Source of the DNA: Kribbella kalugense
GTDB taxonomy: Bacteria; Actinomycetota; Actinomycetes; Propionibacteriales; Kribbellaceae
DNA length: 64,000 nucleotides
Assembly: GCF_004365875.1 (NCBI RefSeq)
Contig: NZ_SODF01000001.1
Span: 186,001-250,000, forward strand
Direction: 5' to 3'
Below are positions 16,107 to 24,906 of the stretch, piece after piece. Position 1 is the first letter of the stretch. Every line of letters begins with the position of its first letter. A program made the position numbers and the translations under genes. Under the pieces are notes generated by a model, which saw nothing but the letters and a program-made list of their open reading frames with translations, ran no database searches and was not told where the DNA came from.

Positions 16107-17051
16107 TCACCCCTGATCGATCCCAGGATCCCCGCTCCTTCCGAGCGGGGATCCGTGGCTACTGGCTGTTAGGCGGTCTGCTTCGGCAAGCAGCAGATCG
16201 CCGAACGGCTGGAAGCCGATCTGTCGGCTGTACAGGCCGCTGCTGACGCGATGGATCGTTCCCCACTCCCAGATCGCCGTGGCGTCTACACCGGTGTGGG
16301 CGGCCAGCCGCTTCGCCCTGGCGTGTAGGTCGTCGCCGATGTCGGGATTGGCTCGGACGATGGTGCCAAGGTCGTACGCCGGCTCAGCGCGCAGGCCGCT
16401 CGGATCGATGAGCTTGAAACCACCGTCCGCCGCCTGAAGCACGTTCAGATCGTGGACGTCGCCGTGTACGAGCACAGCGCGTCGGTCATCGTGGGCGCGG
16501 CGCCGACGGTCCAGGCACGCGAGAGCGTCCTCGACCGTCGCCTCCGAGCACGCCCGACCCGTCTCTTTCCACAGTCGCGGCAGCAGGTCGGAGTACTCGC
16601 GTGCCTTGTCGGCCCCCGTAGGCAGGTCGATATCGGGGCCGACCGGCCGCCAGAGCCGGGCAGCGACATCGCACATCATCATGTGCCGCGTCGCGGGATC
16701 AGGTACGACGTCGCAGATCGCAGCCCCGAGTCGCTCGAGCAAGAGTGCGCCGCGGTCGACGTCCTCGAGCAGCAGGCTCGCGCAGCCGTCGCCGTCGGCG
16801 AGGCGTAGCGCGGTCGCCTCGAAGGTGAGATCACGCCGAGCTGACGGTACGCCGACCTTGAGGACACTCGCCGTACCGTCAGCGAGTGTCGCCTCGGCGA
16901 CGAAGGCCACGTGGCCGCCGCGCAACGTGGCGCCGATGGTCAATGACCACTCCTGCGCCAGAGATTCCACGATCGAGGGCAGCTCGTCGAGCCACCCGGC
17001 GTTGCCATCGGCAACGACCTTGTTCCGCACTTCATCAGGAATGTCCAGCAT
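16107..17051 (-). CDS. APH(6)/hydroxyurea-phosphotransferase-like kinase
   Basis: This 314-residue protein resembles the streptomycin 6-kinase/hydroxyurea phosphotransferase branch of aminoglycoside phosphotransferases. VLVHGDVHDLNVL is the Brenner catalytic loop (HGDxHxxN), and KLIDPSGL supplies the metal-binding Asp. SVLKVGVPSARRDLTFEATAL contains the ATP-binding Lys. N-terminal GNAGWLDELPSIVESLAQEW is typical of this branch. Whether it phosphorylates an antibiotic or another metabolite is unknown. The start is the ATG at 17051, 23 bases after the IclR gene stop on the same strand. Its last codons overlap the hairpin downstream of csbD. Confidence 0.8.
   Translation of the reverse strand: MLDIPDEVRNKVVADGNAGWLDELPSIVESLAQEWSLTIGATLRGGHVAFVAEATLADGTASVLKVGVPSARRDLTFEATALRLADGDGCASLLLEDVDRGALLLERLGAAICDVVPDPATRHMMMCDVAARLWRPVGPDIDLPTGADKAREYSDLLPRLWKETGRACSEATVEDALACLDRRRRAHDDRRAVLVHGDVHDLNVLQAADGGFKLIDPSGLRAEPAYDLGTIVRANPDIGDDLHARAKRLAAHTGVDATAIWEWGTIHRVSSGLYSRQIGFQPFGDLLLAEADRLTASSHGSPLGRSGDPGIDQG
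16126..16154 (+). terminator. Perfect hairpin after csbD
   Basis: GGATCCCCGCTC pairs with GAGCGGGGATCC (12 bp) around a CTTCC loop. It lies 23 bases after the csbD stop and inside the last 20 codons of the convergent kinase gene, where it encodes the SPLGRSGDP stretch. No T-run follows. Confidence 0.75.
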
Positions 17052-17074
17052 CAGGTCATCAGTCTGCGCCAACG

Positions 17075-17833
17075 TCAGGACAGTGCGCCAAGCAATTCCG
17101 CTGAAATTGCCCGGGCCTCGCTGATCAGGAGGGGGACTGCGGCCTTGCCGAGTTCCGTCGTCATCCGGAAGGCCGGTCCGGAGACCGAGATCGCCATCGA
17201 GATCGGGACGTCCGGGATCGCGACGGCGTAGCAGACGACGCCCTGTTCCTGCTCGCCGTTGTCGGTGGCGTAGCCGGTGCGGCGGATGCGGGCGAGCTCC
17301 TTGCGGAGCCTGGTCAGGTCGGTGATGCTCCGGTCGGTGGCGGCCGGCATGCCGGCCCGGCCGACGATGCGGGCCATCTGCTCGTCGGGCAGGTCGGCGA
17401 GGATCGCCTTCCCGACTCCGGTCAGGTGGGTGTAGGCGCGGTGCCCGACCTCGGTGAACATCCGCATCGCGTGCCGCGAGGGCGACTGGGCGATGTAGAC
17501 GACCATGTGACCTTCGAGTACGGCGAGATTCGCCGACTCGCCGATCTCGCGGGCGAGCGTGTCCAGGTGCGGCGCCACGATCGGGGCGAGCTGCGAGTCG
17601 ACCCGGCCGGCCAGCCTGGTCAGTTTGAGCCCGAGTCCGTAGCGGCGGTTCGGCAGTTGGCGCACGTAGCCGAGTGAGACCAGCGTCTTCAGGAACCGGT
17701 GCGTCGTCGGCGCCGGTACGTCGATCGCCGCCGAGAGCTCGGTCAAGGTCGAATCGCCGTTGTCGGCCAGTAGCTCGAGCAGGTGGAACGCCCGTTCGAC
17801 CGACTGGACACTCCCGGACGTCTTGTTCTCCAC
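17075..17833 (-). CDS. IclR-family transcriptional regulator
   Basis: This is a 252-residue regulator. The N-terminal winged helix is SVQSVERAFHLLELLADNGD and then LTELSAAIDVPAPTTHRFLK (about residues 8-60). The GAF-like effector domain spans about 75-250, with HLTGVGKAILADLP and CYAVAIPDVPISMAISVSGP as family hallmarks. The GTG at 17833 gives the standard N-terminus; an ATG at 17890 would add 19 atypical residues and place the operator against the start. It faces the importer and catabolic operon at 18054-25991. A GGAAGT/ACTTCC palindrome between them suits IclR control. Confidence 0.88.
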   Translation of the reverse strand: MENKTSGSVQSVERAFHLLELLADNGDSTLTELSAAIDVPAPTTHRFLKTLVSLGYVRQLPNRRYGLGLKLTRLAGRVDSQLAPIVAPHLDTLAREIGESANLAVLEGHMVVYIAQSPSRHAMRMFTEVGHRAYTHLTGVGKAILADLPDEQMARIVGRAGMPAATDRSITDLTRLRKELARIRRTGYATDNGEQEQGVVCYAVAIPDVPISMAISVSGPAFRMTTELGKAAVPLLISEARAISAELLGALS

Positions 17834-17893
17834 CGCGCCAGCATAAATGCGCCCTGCGGTCTGGCCAGGTCCGGCCAAGTGGTTCCACATATC

Positions 17894-17907
17894 GGAAGTT
17901 TACTTCC
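17894..17907. promoter_or_regulatory. IclR-type operator palindrome
   Basis: GGAAGT-TT-ACTTCC is a 6+2+6 inverted repeat resembling the IclR consensus TGGAAATNATTTCCA. It lies in the intergenic region between the IclR gene and the divergent operon, 8 bp before a TTGACA element. Confidence 0.65.
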
Positions 17908-17915
17908 AGATAGTG

Positions 17916-17921
17916 TTGACA
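17916..17921 (+). promoter_or_regulatory. Probable -35 element of the IclR-linked operon
   Basis: TTGACA is a perfect -35 hexamer placed just downstream of the IclR palindrome and pointing to the operon at 18054. The matching -10 is weak (CAACCT 17 bp on), so activation or an alternative spacing is possible. Confidence 0.4.
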
Positions 17922-18053
17922 GCTCTCGCGTGCTGAGCCAACCTGATGCAACACCCCAAGACCGATAGCCCGCAGCTCTCACCGCCTCGTAGTACATCGG
18001 TGTAGAGAGCTCTTGCCGCCCCCGGTCGAACCCGCTTGCCGAGGGAGACACTC

Positions 18054-19457
18054 ATGACTTCCGGCTCGTTGTTCACCCGCCGCCGATTGCTTCAATCCGG
18101 ACTTGGTCTGGCCGCCGCCGGCGTTGCCGGGACCTCACTGGCCGCGTGCGGCGGCTCGTCGTCCGGCGCGCCCGCCGGCTGGACCGAGGTGACGTTCAGT
18201 TCGGTCGGTGATCCGACCACCCAGAAGATGTTCAAGGACATGATCGCGGCGGCTCAGAAGGAGAGCCTCGACGAGCACAAGATCAAGATCGTCTGGAAGC
18301 CCGCGCCCGGGGACGACTGGGCGAGCGTGATGCTGCAGTTCGCCTCCGGTACGGCGGCCGACCTGCAGCGGATCGACGACGACCGGGTGTACGACCTGGC
18401 CACGAACGGCAAGATCCTGCAGCTGGACAAGATGATGCAGGACGCCACCAACGGGTTCGACCTGACCAAGTACAGCCCGACGTTCACGACCAAGGTCGCT
18501 GTCGAGGGGTACCAGTTCTCGATCACGCCCGGTATGAGCGCGAACGCCCTGTACTACAACAAGAAACTGTTCGCCGATGCCGGCCTGACAGCGCCGACGT
18601 CCTGGGCCGAACCGTGGTCCTGGGACGACTTCGACGCGGCCGTCAAGAAGCTGACGAAGAAGAGCGGCAGCCGGACCGATACCTACGGTCTGCAGTACGC
18701 CGTCAACACGATCCAGGCCACTGCGTACGGTGCTGGTGACACCGCGCTCTACAACAACCAGACCGAGTGTGGTTACGGCAAGCCGGAGACGCAGGACGCG
18801 ATCGACAAGCAGGTCTCCTACATCCGCGAGGGTTACGCCCCGACCATCGACGTGGAGTACCTGCCGCTGTTCAACGCGGGCAAGCTGGCCATGACGTGGC
18901 AGGCGATGGACATCAGCGCGCAGATCAGCAAAGACGTCGACTGGGACGTGATGCCCTGGCCCAAGACGCCGCTGTTCGCGATGACGAAGAACTACGCCCG
19001 GACCTGGGTCATCCCGAAAACCGCGAAGGACCCGCAGGCCGCATTCCTGGCGATGAAGGCGTTGTGCGGCAAGGCGGCGTCGGAGGTGATGGCCAAGGCG
19101 CAGTTCGCCGTACCGGCCCTGATCGAGGTCGCCAAGAGCGCCGCGTTCACCGACCACCCGCGGCCGAAGACCGCGAACGTCTGGGCCGAGGCGCTCGGCA
19201 ACGTCGCGGGTAAGCCGGTCGACGTACCGTTCCCGCGCGGACCGATCGGGACGGCGCTGGCCGACTCCTTCGTCGAGGGCACGAACGCGAACAACCTGGT
19301 CAGCGGCAAGCTCGCCACCGCCGACTACCTCAAGCGCGGCCGGGACGCCGTCAACGCCGAGATCAAGAAGCGTGGCTGGAACGGGACCAAGGGCAAGGAG
19401 TTGCTCGAGAAGGGAGGAGCGCTCGCCGATCCCGACCTGAAGGTCGCGGCCAAATGA
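18054..19457 (+). CDS. Sugar-type ABC solute-binding lipoprotein (family 1)
   Basis: This 467-residue extracytoplasmic binding protein has a Tat-like lipoprotein signal: FTRRRLLQSGLGLAAAG, then SLAAC with Cys32. The mature protein follows the SBP_bac_1 plan, with TAADLQRIDDDRVYDLATNG in the early hinge region and FPRGPIGTALADSFVEG late. Such proteins bind sugars or glycosides and deliver them to MalF/MalG-type permeases. The ATG at 18054 is preferred over a TTG 18 bases upstream, with GAGGGAGA just before it. It is the first gene of the operon downstream of the IclR operator. Confidence 0.9.
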   Translation: MTSGSLFTRRRLLQSGLGLAAAGVAGTSLAACGGSSSGAPAGWTEVTFSSVGDPTTQKMFKDMIAAAQKESLDEHKIKIVWKPAPGDDWASVMLQFASGTAADLQRIDDDRVYDLATNGKILQLDKMMQDATNGFDLTKYSPTFTTKVAVEGYQFSITPGMSANALYYNKKLFADAGLTAPTSWAEPWSWDDFDAAVKKLTKKSGSRTDTYGLQYAVNTIQATAYGAGDTALYNNQTECGYGKPETQDAIDKQVSYIREGYAPTIDVEYLPLFNAGKLAMTWQAMDISAQISKDVDWDVMPWPKTPLFAMTKNYARTWVIPKTAKDPQAAFLAMKALCGKAASEVMAKAQFAVPALIEVAKSAAFTDHPRPKTANVWAEALGNVAGKPVDVPFPRGPIGTALADSFVEGTNANNLVSGKLATADYLKRGRDAVNAEIKKRGWNGTKGKELLEKGGALADPDLKVAAK

Positions 19458-20404
19458 CGGCCGCACCGACGATCGAGGCGCCGCCGCCGGTGGCGACGCC
19501 CGTTGACGAGCATGAGGTACGGCGGCGCGGGGCGCGGCGGCGCACCCTCCGCGGCTGGATGTTCATCGGTCCGGTCGTGATCGGGACGCTGCTGTTCAAC
19601 GTCATCCCGGTCCTGCCGACCCTGGTCACCAGCTTCACCGACTGGGACGGCCTGGCTGCGCCGAAGTTCGCCGGCGTCGCCAACTACAAGGAGATGTTCT
19701 CCGGCCAGGATCCGCTGTTCGGCAAGAGCCTCATCAACACCGCCATCTACACGGTCGGGTACGTCCCGGTCGGGATCATCATCGGGATCGCCCTGGCCCT
19801 GCTGGTCAACAACCGGCTGCGCGGCATGGCCGTCATCCGCGCGCTGATCTTCCTGCCGTACGTGACGTCCCTGGTCGCGGTCGGCGTCATCAGCCGGTGG
19901 GTGTTCAGCGATCAGTACGGCGTGATCAACGCAGTACTGGCGTCGTTCGGCATCACCGGGCCGCACTGGCTGGGTGAACCCGGATCGGCCATGGCCGCGG
20001 TGATCGCCACCGCGATCTGGGCGAACATGGGCTTCAACATGATCATCGTCCTGGCCGGCCTGCAAGGCGTCCCGGAGACGCTGATCGAAGCGGCCACCCT
20101 GGATGGGGCCGGCCGGTTCTCACGCTTCGTCCACGTGACGCTGCCGTTCCTCACGCCGACGATCTTCATGCTGCTGATCCTGCAGACGATCGGCTCGTTC
20201 CAGGTCTTCGCTCTCATCCTGGTGATGACCGGCGGCGGACCGGGTGACGGAACCTACGTCTACATCTACCACCTCTGGTACGAGGCGTTCTCGCTGCGCC
20301 GGATGGGCTACGCCTCGGCACTGGCGATCGTGCTCTTCGCAGTGCTGCTCGCGGTCACCTGGATCCAGAACCGGCTCTCCAAGAGGTGGGTGTTCTATCA
20401 ATGA
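19454..20404 (+). CDS. Sugar ABC permease, MalF type
   Basis: This is a 316-residue permease with about six membrane helices. A basic N terminus (RRRGARRRTLRGW) leads into MFIGPVVIGTLLFNVIPVLP. The coupling loop is EAATLDGAGRFSRFVHVTLP, the EAA motif that docks the ATPase. It overlaps the SBP gene as ATGA and the next permease as ATGA. No ATPase gene is present in the operon, so a shared MsmX/MsiK-type ATPase is presumed. Confidence 0.92.
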   Translation: MTAAPTIEAPPPVATPVDEHEVRRRGARRRTLRGWMFIGPVVIGTLLFNVIPVLPTLVTSFTDWDGLAAPKFAGVANYKEMFSGQDPLFGKSLINTAIYTVGYVPVGIIIGIALALLVNNRLRGMAVIRALIFLPYVTSLVAVGVISRWVFSDQYGVINAVLASFGITGPHWLGEPGSAMAAVIATAIWANMGFNMIIVLAGLQGVPETLIEAATLDGAGRFSRFVHVTLPFLTPTIFMLLILQTIGSFQVFALILVMTGGGPGDGTYVYIYHLWYEAFSLRRMGYASALAIVLFAVLLAVTWIQNRLSKRWVFYQ

Positions 20405-21237
20405 GGGGGGATCGGCGGATCCTTGGATCGACGGCGACGTACGTCGTCTGCATCGTCGTCGCGTTGATTGCCATCGGCCCGTTCCTGTGGATGCTGTCCA
20501 GCTCGTTCAAGGAGCCGGGCGACGTGATCAGCCTGACGCCGCACCTGCTCCCGAACCCGTTCACGTTCGACAACTACGTGTACCTGGTCAACAACGGCGT
20601 ACTGCCGTTCATCCGGTTCCTCGGGAACAGCGCCTACATCACGGTGCTGGTGATCATCGGCCGGCTGATGGTCTGTGCTCTGGGCGCCTACGGCTTCGCG
20701 CGGCTGCAGTTCCGCGGGCGGGACGCCGCGTTCGGGCTGCTGCTCGCCTCGCTGATGATCCCGGACATGCTGATGGTGCTGCCGCTGTACTCGGCGTACG
20801 TCAAGGCCGGTCTGATCGACACCCATTTCCCGTTGATCGTGCCGCCGATCGTCGCCAACACGTTCGGCACCTTCCTGCTCCGGCAGTTCTTCATGACCAT
20901 CCCGAAGGAGTACGACGAGGCCGCACTGGTTGACGGTGCGAGTCACTTCCGGATCTTCGTGAGCATCATCCTGCCGCTGTCGAAACCGGCCCTGGCCACA
21001 CTGGCGGTGCTGACCTTCGTCAACGTCTGGAACGACTTCTTCGGCCCGTTGGTCTACCTCAGCGATGTCAACAAGTTCACCGTCCCGGTCGGGCTGGCGT
21101 TCTTCCAGACCCAGGACAGCACCCAGTACGGCCCGCTGATGGCCGGCGCGACGCTGGCCATCATTCCGACCGTCCTGGTCTTCGTCTTCGCGCAGAAGTA
21201 CTTCACTCGCGGGATCTCGATGACCGGAATCAAATGA
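20401..21237 (+). CDS. Sugar ABC permease, MalG type
   Basis: This is a 278-residue partner permease. Its N-terminal helix is TYVVCIVVALIAIGPFLWML followed by SSSFKEPGDV, a typical MalG opening. The coupling loop is EAALVDGASHFRIFVSIILP, and the C-terminal end KYFTRGISMTGIK is the family's usual tail. The start is the ATG in the ATGA overlap; the longer GTG frame at 20386 adds only five residues. With the MalF-type protein it forms the channel. Confidence 0.92.
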   Translation: MRGDRRILGSTATYVVCIVVALIAIGPFLWMLSSSFKEPGDVISLTPHLLPNPFTFDNYVYLVNNGVLPFIRFLGNSAYITVLVIIGRLMVCALGAYGFARLQFRGRDAAFGLLLASLMIPDMLMVLPLYSAYVKAGLIDTHFPLIVPPIVANTFGTFLLRQFFMTIPKEYDEAALVDGASHFRIFVSIILPLSKPALATLAVLTFVNVWNDFFGPLVYLSDVNKFTVPVGLAFFQTQDSTQYGPLMAGATLAIIPTVLVFVFAQKYFTRGISMTGIK

Positions 21238-21270
21238 TGCCTCCCCGATATCTGCCGACAAGGAGACACT

Positions 21271-21717
21271 GTGACCAAGTACGTCGTGGCGACGGTCGAC
21301 GAGATTGCCCCCGGTCAGCGGAAGGTGGTCGAGATTGCCAACAGGTCGATCGGCGTTTTCAATGTCAAAGGCAACTATTACGCGATCCGCAACCTGTGCC
21401 CGCACGGCGGCGGGCCGATGTGCGAGGGCGTGACGTCGGGACTGGTCCGGTCGGACAAGCCCGGGAACTACGACTACGTCATGCGCGGGGAGATCATCCG
21501 CTGCCCCTGGCACGGCTGGGAGTTCGAGATCGCCACCGGCCAGTCCTGGTTCGATCCCGCGAAGACCAAGGTGAAGGCCTATCAGACCGGCGTCGAGTCC
21601 GGTGAGACGCTGGCCAAGAACCCGGAGCTGTCCGCGGCCGGCTTCCAGCCCGGTCCGTACTCCGGTGAGATGTACGACGTCGAGGTCGATCGCGACTATG
21701 TCATTGTCAATATCTGA
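21271..21717 (+). CDS. Rieske [2Fe-2S] protein
   Basis: This 148-residue protein consists of one Rieske domain. The cluster ligands are Cys43 and His45 (CPHGGG) and Cys78 and His81 (CPWHGW). The inserted segment between them (GVTSGLVRSDKPGNYDYVMR) and the tail after the second box resemble Rieske ferredoxin-like subunits. It lacks the mononuclear-iron catalytic domain of oxygenase alpha subunits, so it should carry electrons rather than catalyse. The next gene is a matching reductase. AAGGAG lies 6 bases before the GTG start. Confidence 0.88.
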   Translation: MTKYVVATVDEIAPGQRKVVEIANRSIGVFNVKGNYYAIRNLCPHGGGPMCEGVTSGLVRSDKPGNYDYVMRGEIIRCPWHGWEFEIATGQSWFDPAKTKVKAYQTGVESGETLAKNPELSAAGFQPGPYSGEMYDVEVDRDYVIVNI

Positions 21718-22681
21718 CGCCGCCGCGATGGTGGGGGAGACCACCGTCTCGCTGCGGGTGCAGTCCACGACGCAGGTGTCGGTCGGCGTGACGGAGCTCG
21801 TGCTCGTCGCCGCCGACGGCTCGGAGCTGCCGCCGTGGGCCGCGGGGAGTCACATCGACGTGGAGCTCCGCCCCGGGCTCGTCCGGCAGTACTCGCTGTG
21901 CAGCGATCCCGCCGATCGTGGCCGGTGGCGCATCGCCGTACTGCGGGAGCCGGCGAGCCGTGGTGGCTCGATGGTGCTGTGCGAGCGGGTCCTCGCCGGC
22001 GACATACTGACGGCGACCGGGCCGCGCAACCACTTCCCGTTGCATGAGTCCCCGCAGTACTTATTCATTGCCGGCGGCATCGGAATCACGCCGATCATCC
22101 CGATGATCAAGGCCGCACACGAGGCCGGCGCCGACTGGCGTCTGGTGTACGGCGGTCGCAGCGAAGCGTCGATGGCCTATCGAGACGAGGTCAGGAGGAT
22201 CGATCCGGCCCGGGTGCTCGAATGGCCGCAGGATCTTCGCGGCCTGATCGAACTGGATCAGCTCCTGGCCGAACCTCAGCCCGGCATGTTGATCTACTGC
22301 TGCGGTCCCGAACCGCTGATCGCGGCCGTCGAGGCGAAGAGTGCGCACTGGCCGCACAAGAGCCTGCAGGTGGAGCGGTTCGCGCCGCGACCACTGACCG
22401 ACGTACCACCGAACACCTCGTTCGAGATCGAACTCGTCGACAGCGACGAAGTGCTCGTCGTACCGCCGGACCAATCCATCCTCGAAGTCGTGAACGAGGC
22501 CGGGATCTTCGTCTTGTCGAACTGCGAAGAAGGCACCTGCGGGACCTGCCGGACGACTGTGCTGGAAGGCGTTCCGGACCATCGCGACTCCGTCCTCGAC
22601 GAGGACGAACGCGCCGCCAACGACACGATGATGCTCTGCGTTTCGCGCGCACTGTCGTCCCGATTGGTCCTCGACCTGTGA
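21698..22681 (+). CDS. Phthalate-dioxygenase-reductase-like protein
   Basis: This is a 327-residue electron-transfer reductase with three modules. The flavin-binding barrel contains RQYSLCSDP. The NAD-binding domain has FIAGGIGITPIIPMI and CCGPEPLI. The C-terminal plant-type [2Fe-2S] ferredoxin has SNCEEGTCGTCRTTVLEG plus a last Cys in MMLC. This order is that of phthalate dioxygenase or vanillate demethylase reductases. It should pass electrons from NAD(P)H to a Rieske partner, probably the preceding gene product. The start is uncertain: the ATG at 21698 overlaps the Rieske gene by 20 bases, and the ATG at 21728 is the alternative. Confidence 0.88.
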   Translation: MSLSISDAAAMVGETTVSLRVQSTTQVSVGVTELVLVAADGSELPPWAAGSHIDVELRPGLVRQYSLCSDPADRGRWRIAVLREPASRGGSMVLCERVLAGDILTATGPRNHFPLHESPQYLFIAGGIGITPIIPMIKAAHEAGADWRLVYGGRSEASMAYRDEVRRIDPARVLEWPQDLRGLIELDQLLAEPQPGMLIYCCGPEPLIAAVEAKSAHWPHKSLQVERFAPRPLTDVPPNTSFEIELVDSDEVLVVPPDQSILEVVNEAGIFVLSNCEEGTCGTCRTTVLEGVPDHRDSVLDEDERAANDTMMLCVSRALSSRLVLDL

Positions 22682-22696
22682 AAGGTGAGATCACCC

Positions 22697-23792
22697 GTGG
22701 CTGTACAACAACTTGAGAACTACGCCCGGCCCGAGCAATGGACCGGACTCGAGCTCGTCGACACCGACGTACATATCAATCTTCCCGGCCTGAAGAACCT
22801 CTTCCCTTATCTCGAGGCGCGGTGGCGTGACTACATCACCGAATCCGGGATGGGCGGGCTGCCGTCGAACCTCTATCCGTCCAACGCACCGAATCTCTTC
22901 CTCGACGGCTCGCGGTCGGAACAGGGACCGGCTGGGTCCAGCCTCGAGCTCCTCCAGGGGCAGCTGCTCGACCCGTGGCAGTTGCAATACGCGATCCTCA
23001 ACTGCACGTACGCGATCGACTCGGTCCACAACGACGACCTGGCGGCTGCGCTCGCCCGGGCGTTGAATCGATGGCAGTTGCACGAGTGGCTGGAGCAGGA
23101 CGATCGGCTGCGCGGATCCGCCGTACTCCCGTTGCAGAATCCGGCTTTCGCGGCCAAGGAGGTCGAGTGGGCCGCGGAGCACAGTCAGTTCGTCCAGGTG
23201 ACGGTTCCTTCGCGCAGTCGTGAGCCGCTCGGCCGGCGTGGATTCTGGCCGATCTACCAGGCCGCACAGGCTGCCGGTCTCGTCGTCGGCGTACAGGCGG
23301 GTGGCCTCAGCGGGAACCCGACGACGCCGGTCGGCTGGTCGACGTACTTCGTCGAGGACTATGTGAACGTGCCGCTGGCGTTCCAGGCCCAGCTGATGAG
23401 CTTCGTCACCGAAGGTGTCTTCGTCGAGTTCCCCGAGCTGACTGTCGCGACGATCGAGGGTGGCTTTCAGCTGGCTGCCGCCGATGCTGTGGCGGTTCGA
23501 CAAGGACTGGAAGGGGCTGCGTCGTGAGGTTCCGTGGGTGGAGCGTCCGCCGTCGGAGGTGATCCGCGACCACGTCCGGATGACGATCGCACCGCTCGAT
23601 CGGCCCGACACCCCGCAGTACCTGCTCGAGGTGATCGACCAGCTGCTCTGCGACGACATCTTGATGTTCTCCACCGACTACCCGCACGCGCATTTCGCGA
23701 ACTCCGCCGACGCATTGCCTGACGGGATCTCCGCGGAGCTGCAGACCAAGATCATGTCCGGCAACGCGCACGCGACGTACCGGCTGGGATGA
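22697..23792 (+). pseudogene. ACMSD-type amidohydrolase, frameshifted
   Basis: Two adjacent frames together encode a complete amidohydrolase_2 protein of about 365 residues. The first frame (to a stop at 23527) covers LVDTDVHINLPGLKNL through FPELTVATIEGG. The second frame resumes with FSWLPPMLWRFDKDWKGLRR and ends at 23792 with LMFSTDYPHAHF and NAHATYRLG. One extra T in TTT at 23465-23467 explains the shift: GGC-TTC-AGC-TGG is expected, as in IEGGFAWLP of the next gene. It is either a sequencing error or a young inactivating mutation, since no further decay is visible. The intact protein would be a metal-dependent decarboxylase or hydrolase paralogous to its neighbour. Confidence 0.8.
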
Positions 23793-23802
23793 GGAGACTT
23801 TC

Positions 23803-24906
23803 ATGACACAGACAGAGACACGGAGTACCCGCCCGACGGCGGCGAAGCAGATGATCATCGACTGCGACATCCACAACGTGATGGCGCCCGGAGCGCTCGA
23901 ACCGTACCTCTCGAATCGTTGGCTCAAGCATCTGAAGACCTTCGGCTCGCGTCAGCACAACGGGAACGTGTATCCGAAGGGATCGCCGGCCCGGTACGAC
24001 GCCTTCCCGCCGTCCGGACTGCCCGCGGGCGCCGACCTGGGGTTCATGCAGAAACAGCATCTCGACGGGCTGAACGTCGAGTTCGGGATCCTCGGTCCGC
24101 TCAGCGGCTCCGGCAGCCAACTCGATCCGGAGTTCTCCGCGGCGTTGTCGGCGGCAACCAACGACTGGCAGATCAAGGAGTGGCTCGAGCCGGAGCCGAG
24201 GCTGCGCTCGGGCATGATCGTGCCGGCCGAGCACAGCGATGAGGCGGTCGCCGAGATCGAGCGGCTGGCCGGCCATCCGGGGTTCGTCCAGGTGCTGCTG
24301 GTCGCCCGCAGTTCGGCGCCGCTCGGCGATCGCCGCTACTGGAAGATGTACGAGGCGGCCGCGCGGCACGACCTGCCCATCGGGATCCACTACGGTGGCG
24401 GCGTTCGCGGCGTACCGATCAGCAGTGCGGGCTGGCCGTCGTACTACCTGGAGGATCACGCGGGGATGTCCGCCGCGTTCCAGGCGCACGTGGCGAGCCT
24501 GATCCTCGGCGGGATCTTCGACCGGCTGCCGAACCTGCGAATCGCGTTGATCGAGGGCGGGTTCGCCTGGCTGCCGTCGCTGGCCTGGCGGATGGACACG
24601 CACTGGGAGCGCTTCCGCGCCGAGATTCCGCAGGTACGGCGGAGGCCGTCGGAGTACCTGCGCGACCACTTCTGGATGACGACGCAGCCGATCGAGGAAC
24701 CGCATCGGCCGGCCGACCTACAGAAGGTGTTCGAGCACCTCGGAGGTAGCGACAAGGTGATGTTCTCCACCGACTATCCGCACTGGGACTTCGACCATCC
24801 CCGGCACGCGTTCAAGGTCCGGCTGTCCGCGGAGCAGCGGGACAGTATCTACACGGAGAACGCCCGGGCGTTCTACAAGCTGCCGGCGCGGGCGGAGTCA
24901 CTTTGA
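23803..24906 (+). CDS. ACMSD-type amidohydrolase family protein
   Basis: The 367-residue TIM-barrel metalloenzyme belongs to amidohydrolase_2 (relatives: aminocarboxymuconate-semialdehyde, gamma-resorcylate and 5-carboxyvanillate decarboxylases). Metal-site motifs are visible: DCDIHNVMAP near residue 25, GIHYGGGV near 200 and FSTDYPHWDFD near 325. It starts 10 bases after the frameshifted paralogue and overlaps the next gene's TTG. In context it probably decarboxylates or hydrolyses an aromatic or muconic acid intermediate. The exact substrate cannot be read from sequence. Confidence 0.85.
   Translation: MTQTETRSTRPTAAKQMIIDCDIHNVMAPGALEPYLSNRWLKHLKTFGSRQHNGNVYPKGSPARYDAFPPSGLPAGADLGFMQKQHLDGLNVEFGILGPLSGSGSQLDPEFSAALSAATNDWQIKEWLEPEPRLRSGMIVPAEHSDEAVAEIERLAGHPGFVQVLLVARSSAPLGDRRYWKMYEAAARHDLPIGIHYGGGVRGVPISSAGWPSYYLEDHAGMSAAFQAHVASLILGGIFDRLPNLRIALIEGGFAWLPSLAWRMDTHWERFRAEIPQVRRRPSEYLRDHFWMTTQPIEEPHRPADLQKVFEHLGGSDKVMFSTDYPHWDFDHPRHAFKVRLSAEQRDSIYTENARAFYKLPARAESL

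Noticed and set aside
15793..16116. 107-codon frame with a good GGAGG site over csbD
   Set aside because: Most of it is csbD read out of frame, giving low-complexity Arg/Gly sequence. Only the first 45 codons are kept as a doubtful leader frame.
16107..17954. A 615-codon minus-strand frame suggesting one large protein
   Set aside because: Its first 300 codons are out of frame with the IclR gene. Only the part from 17051 has kinase motifs.
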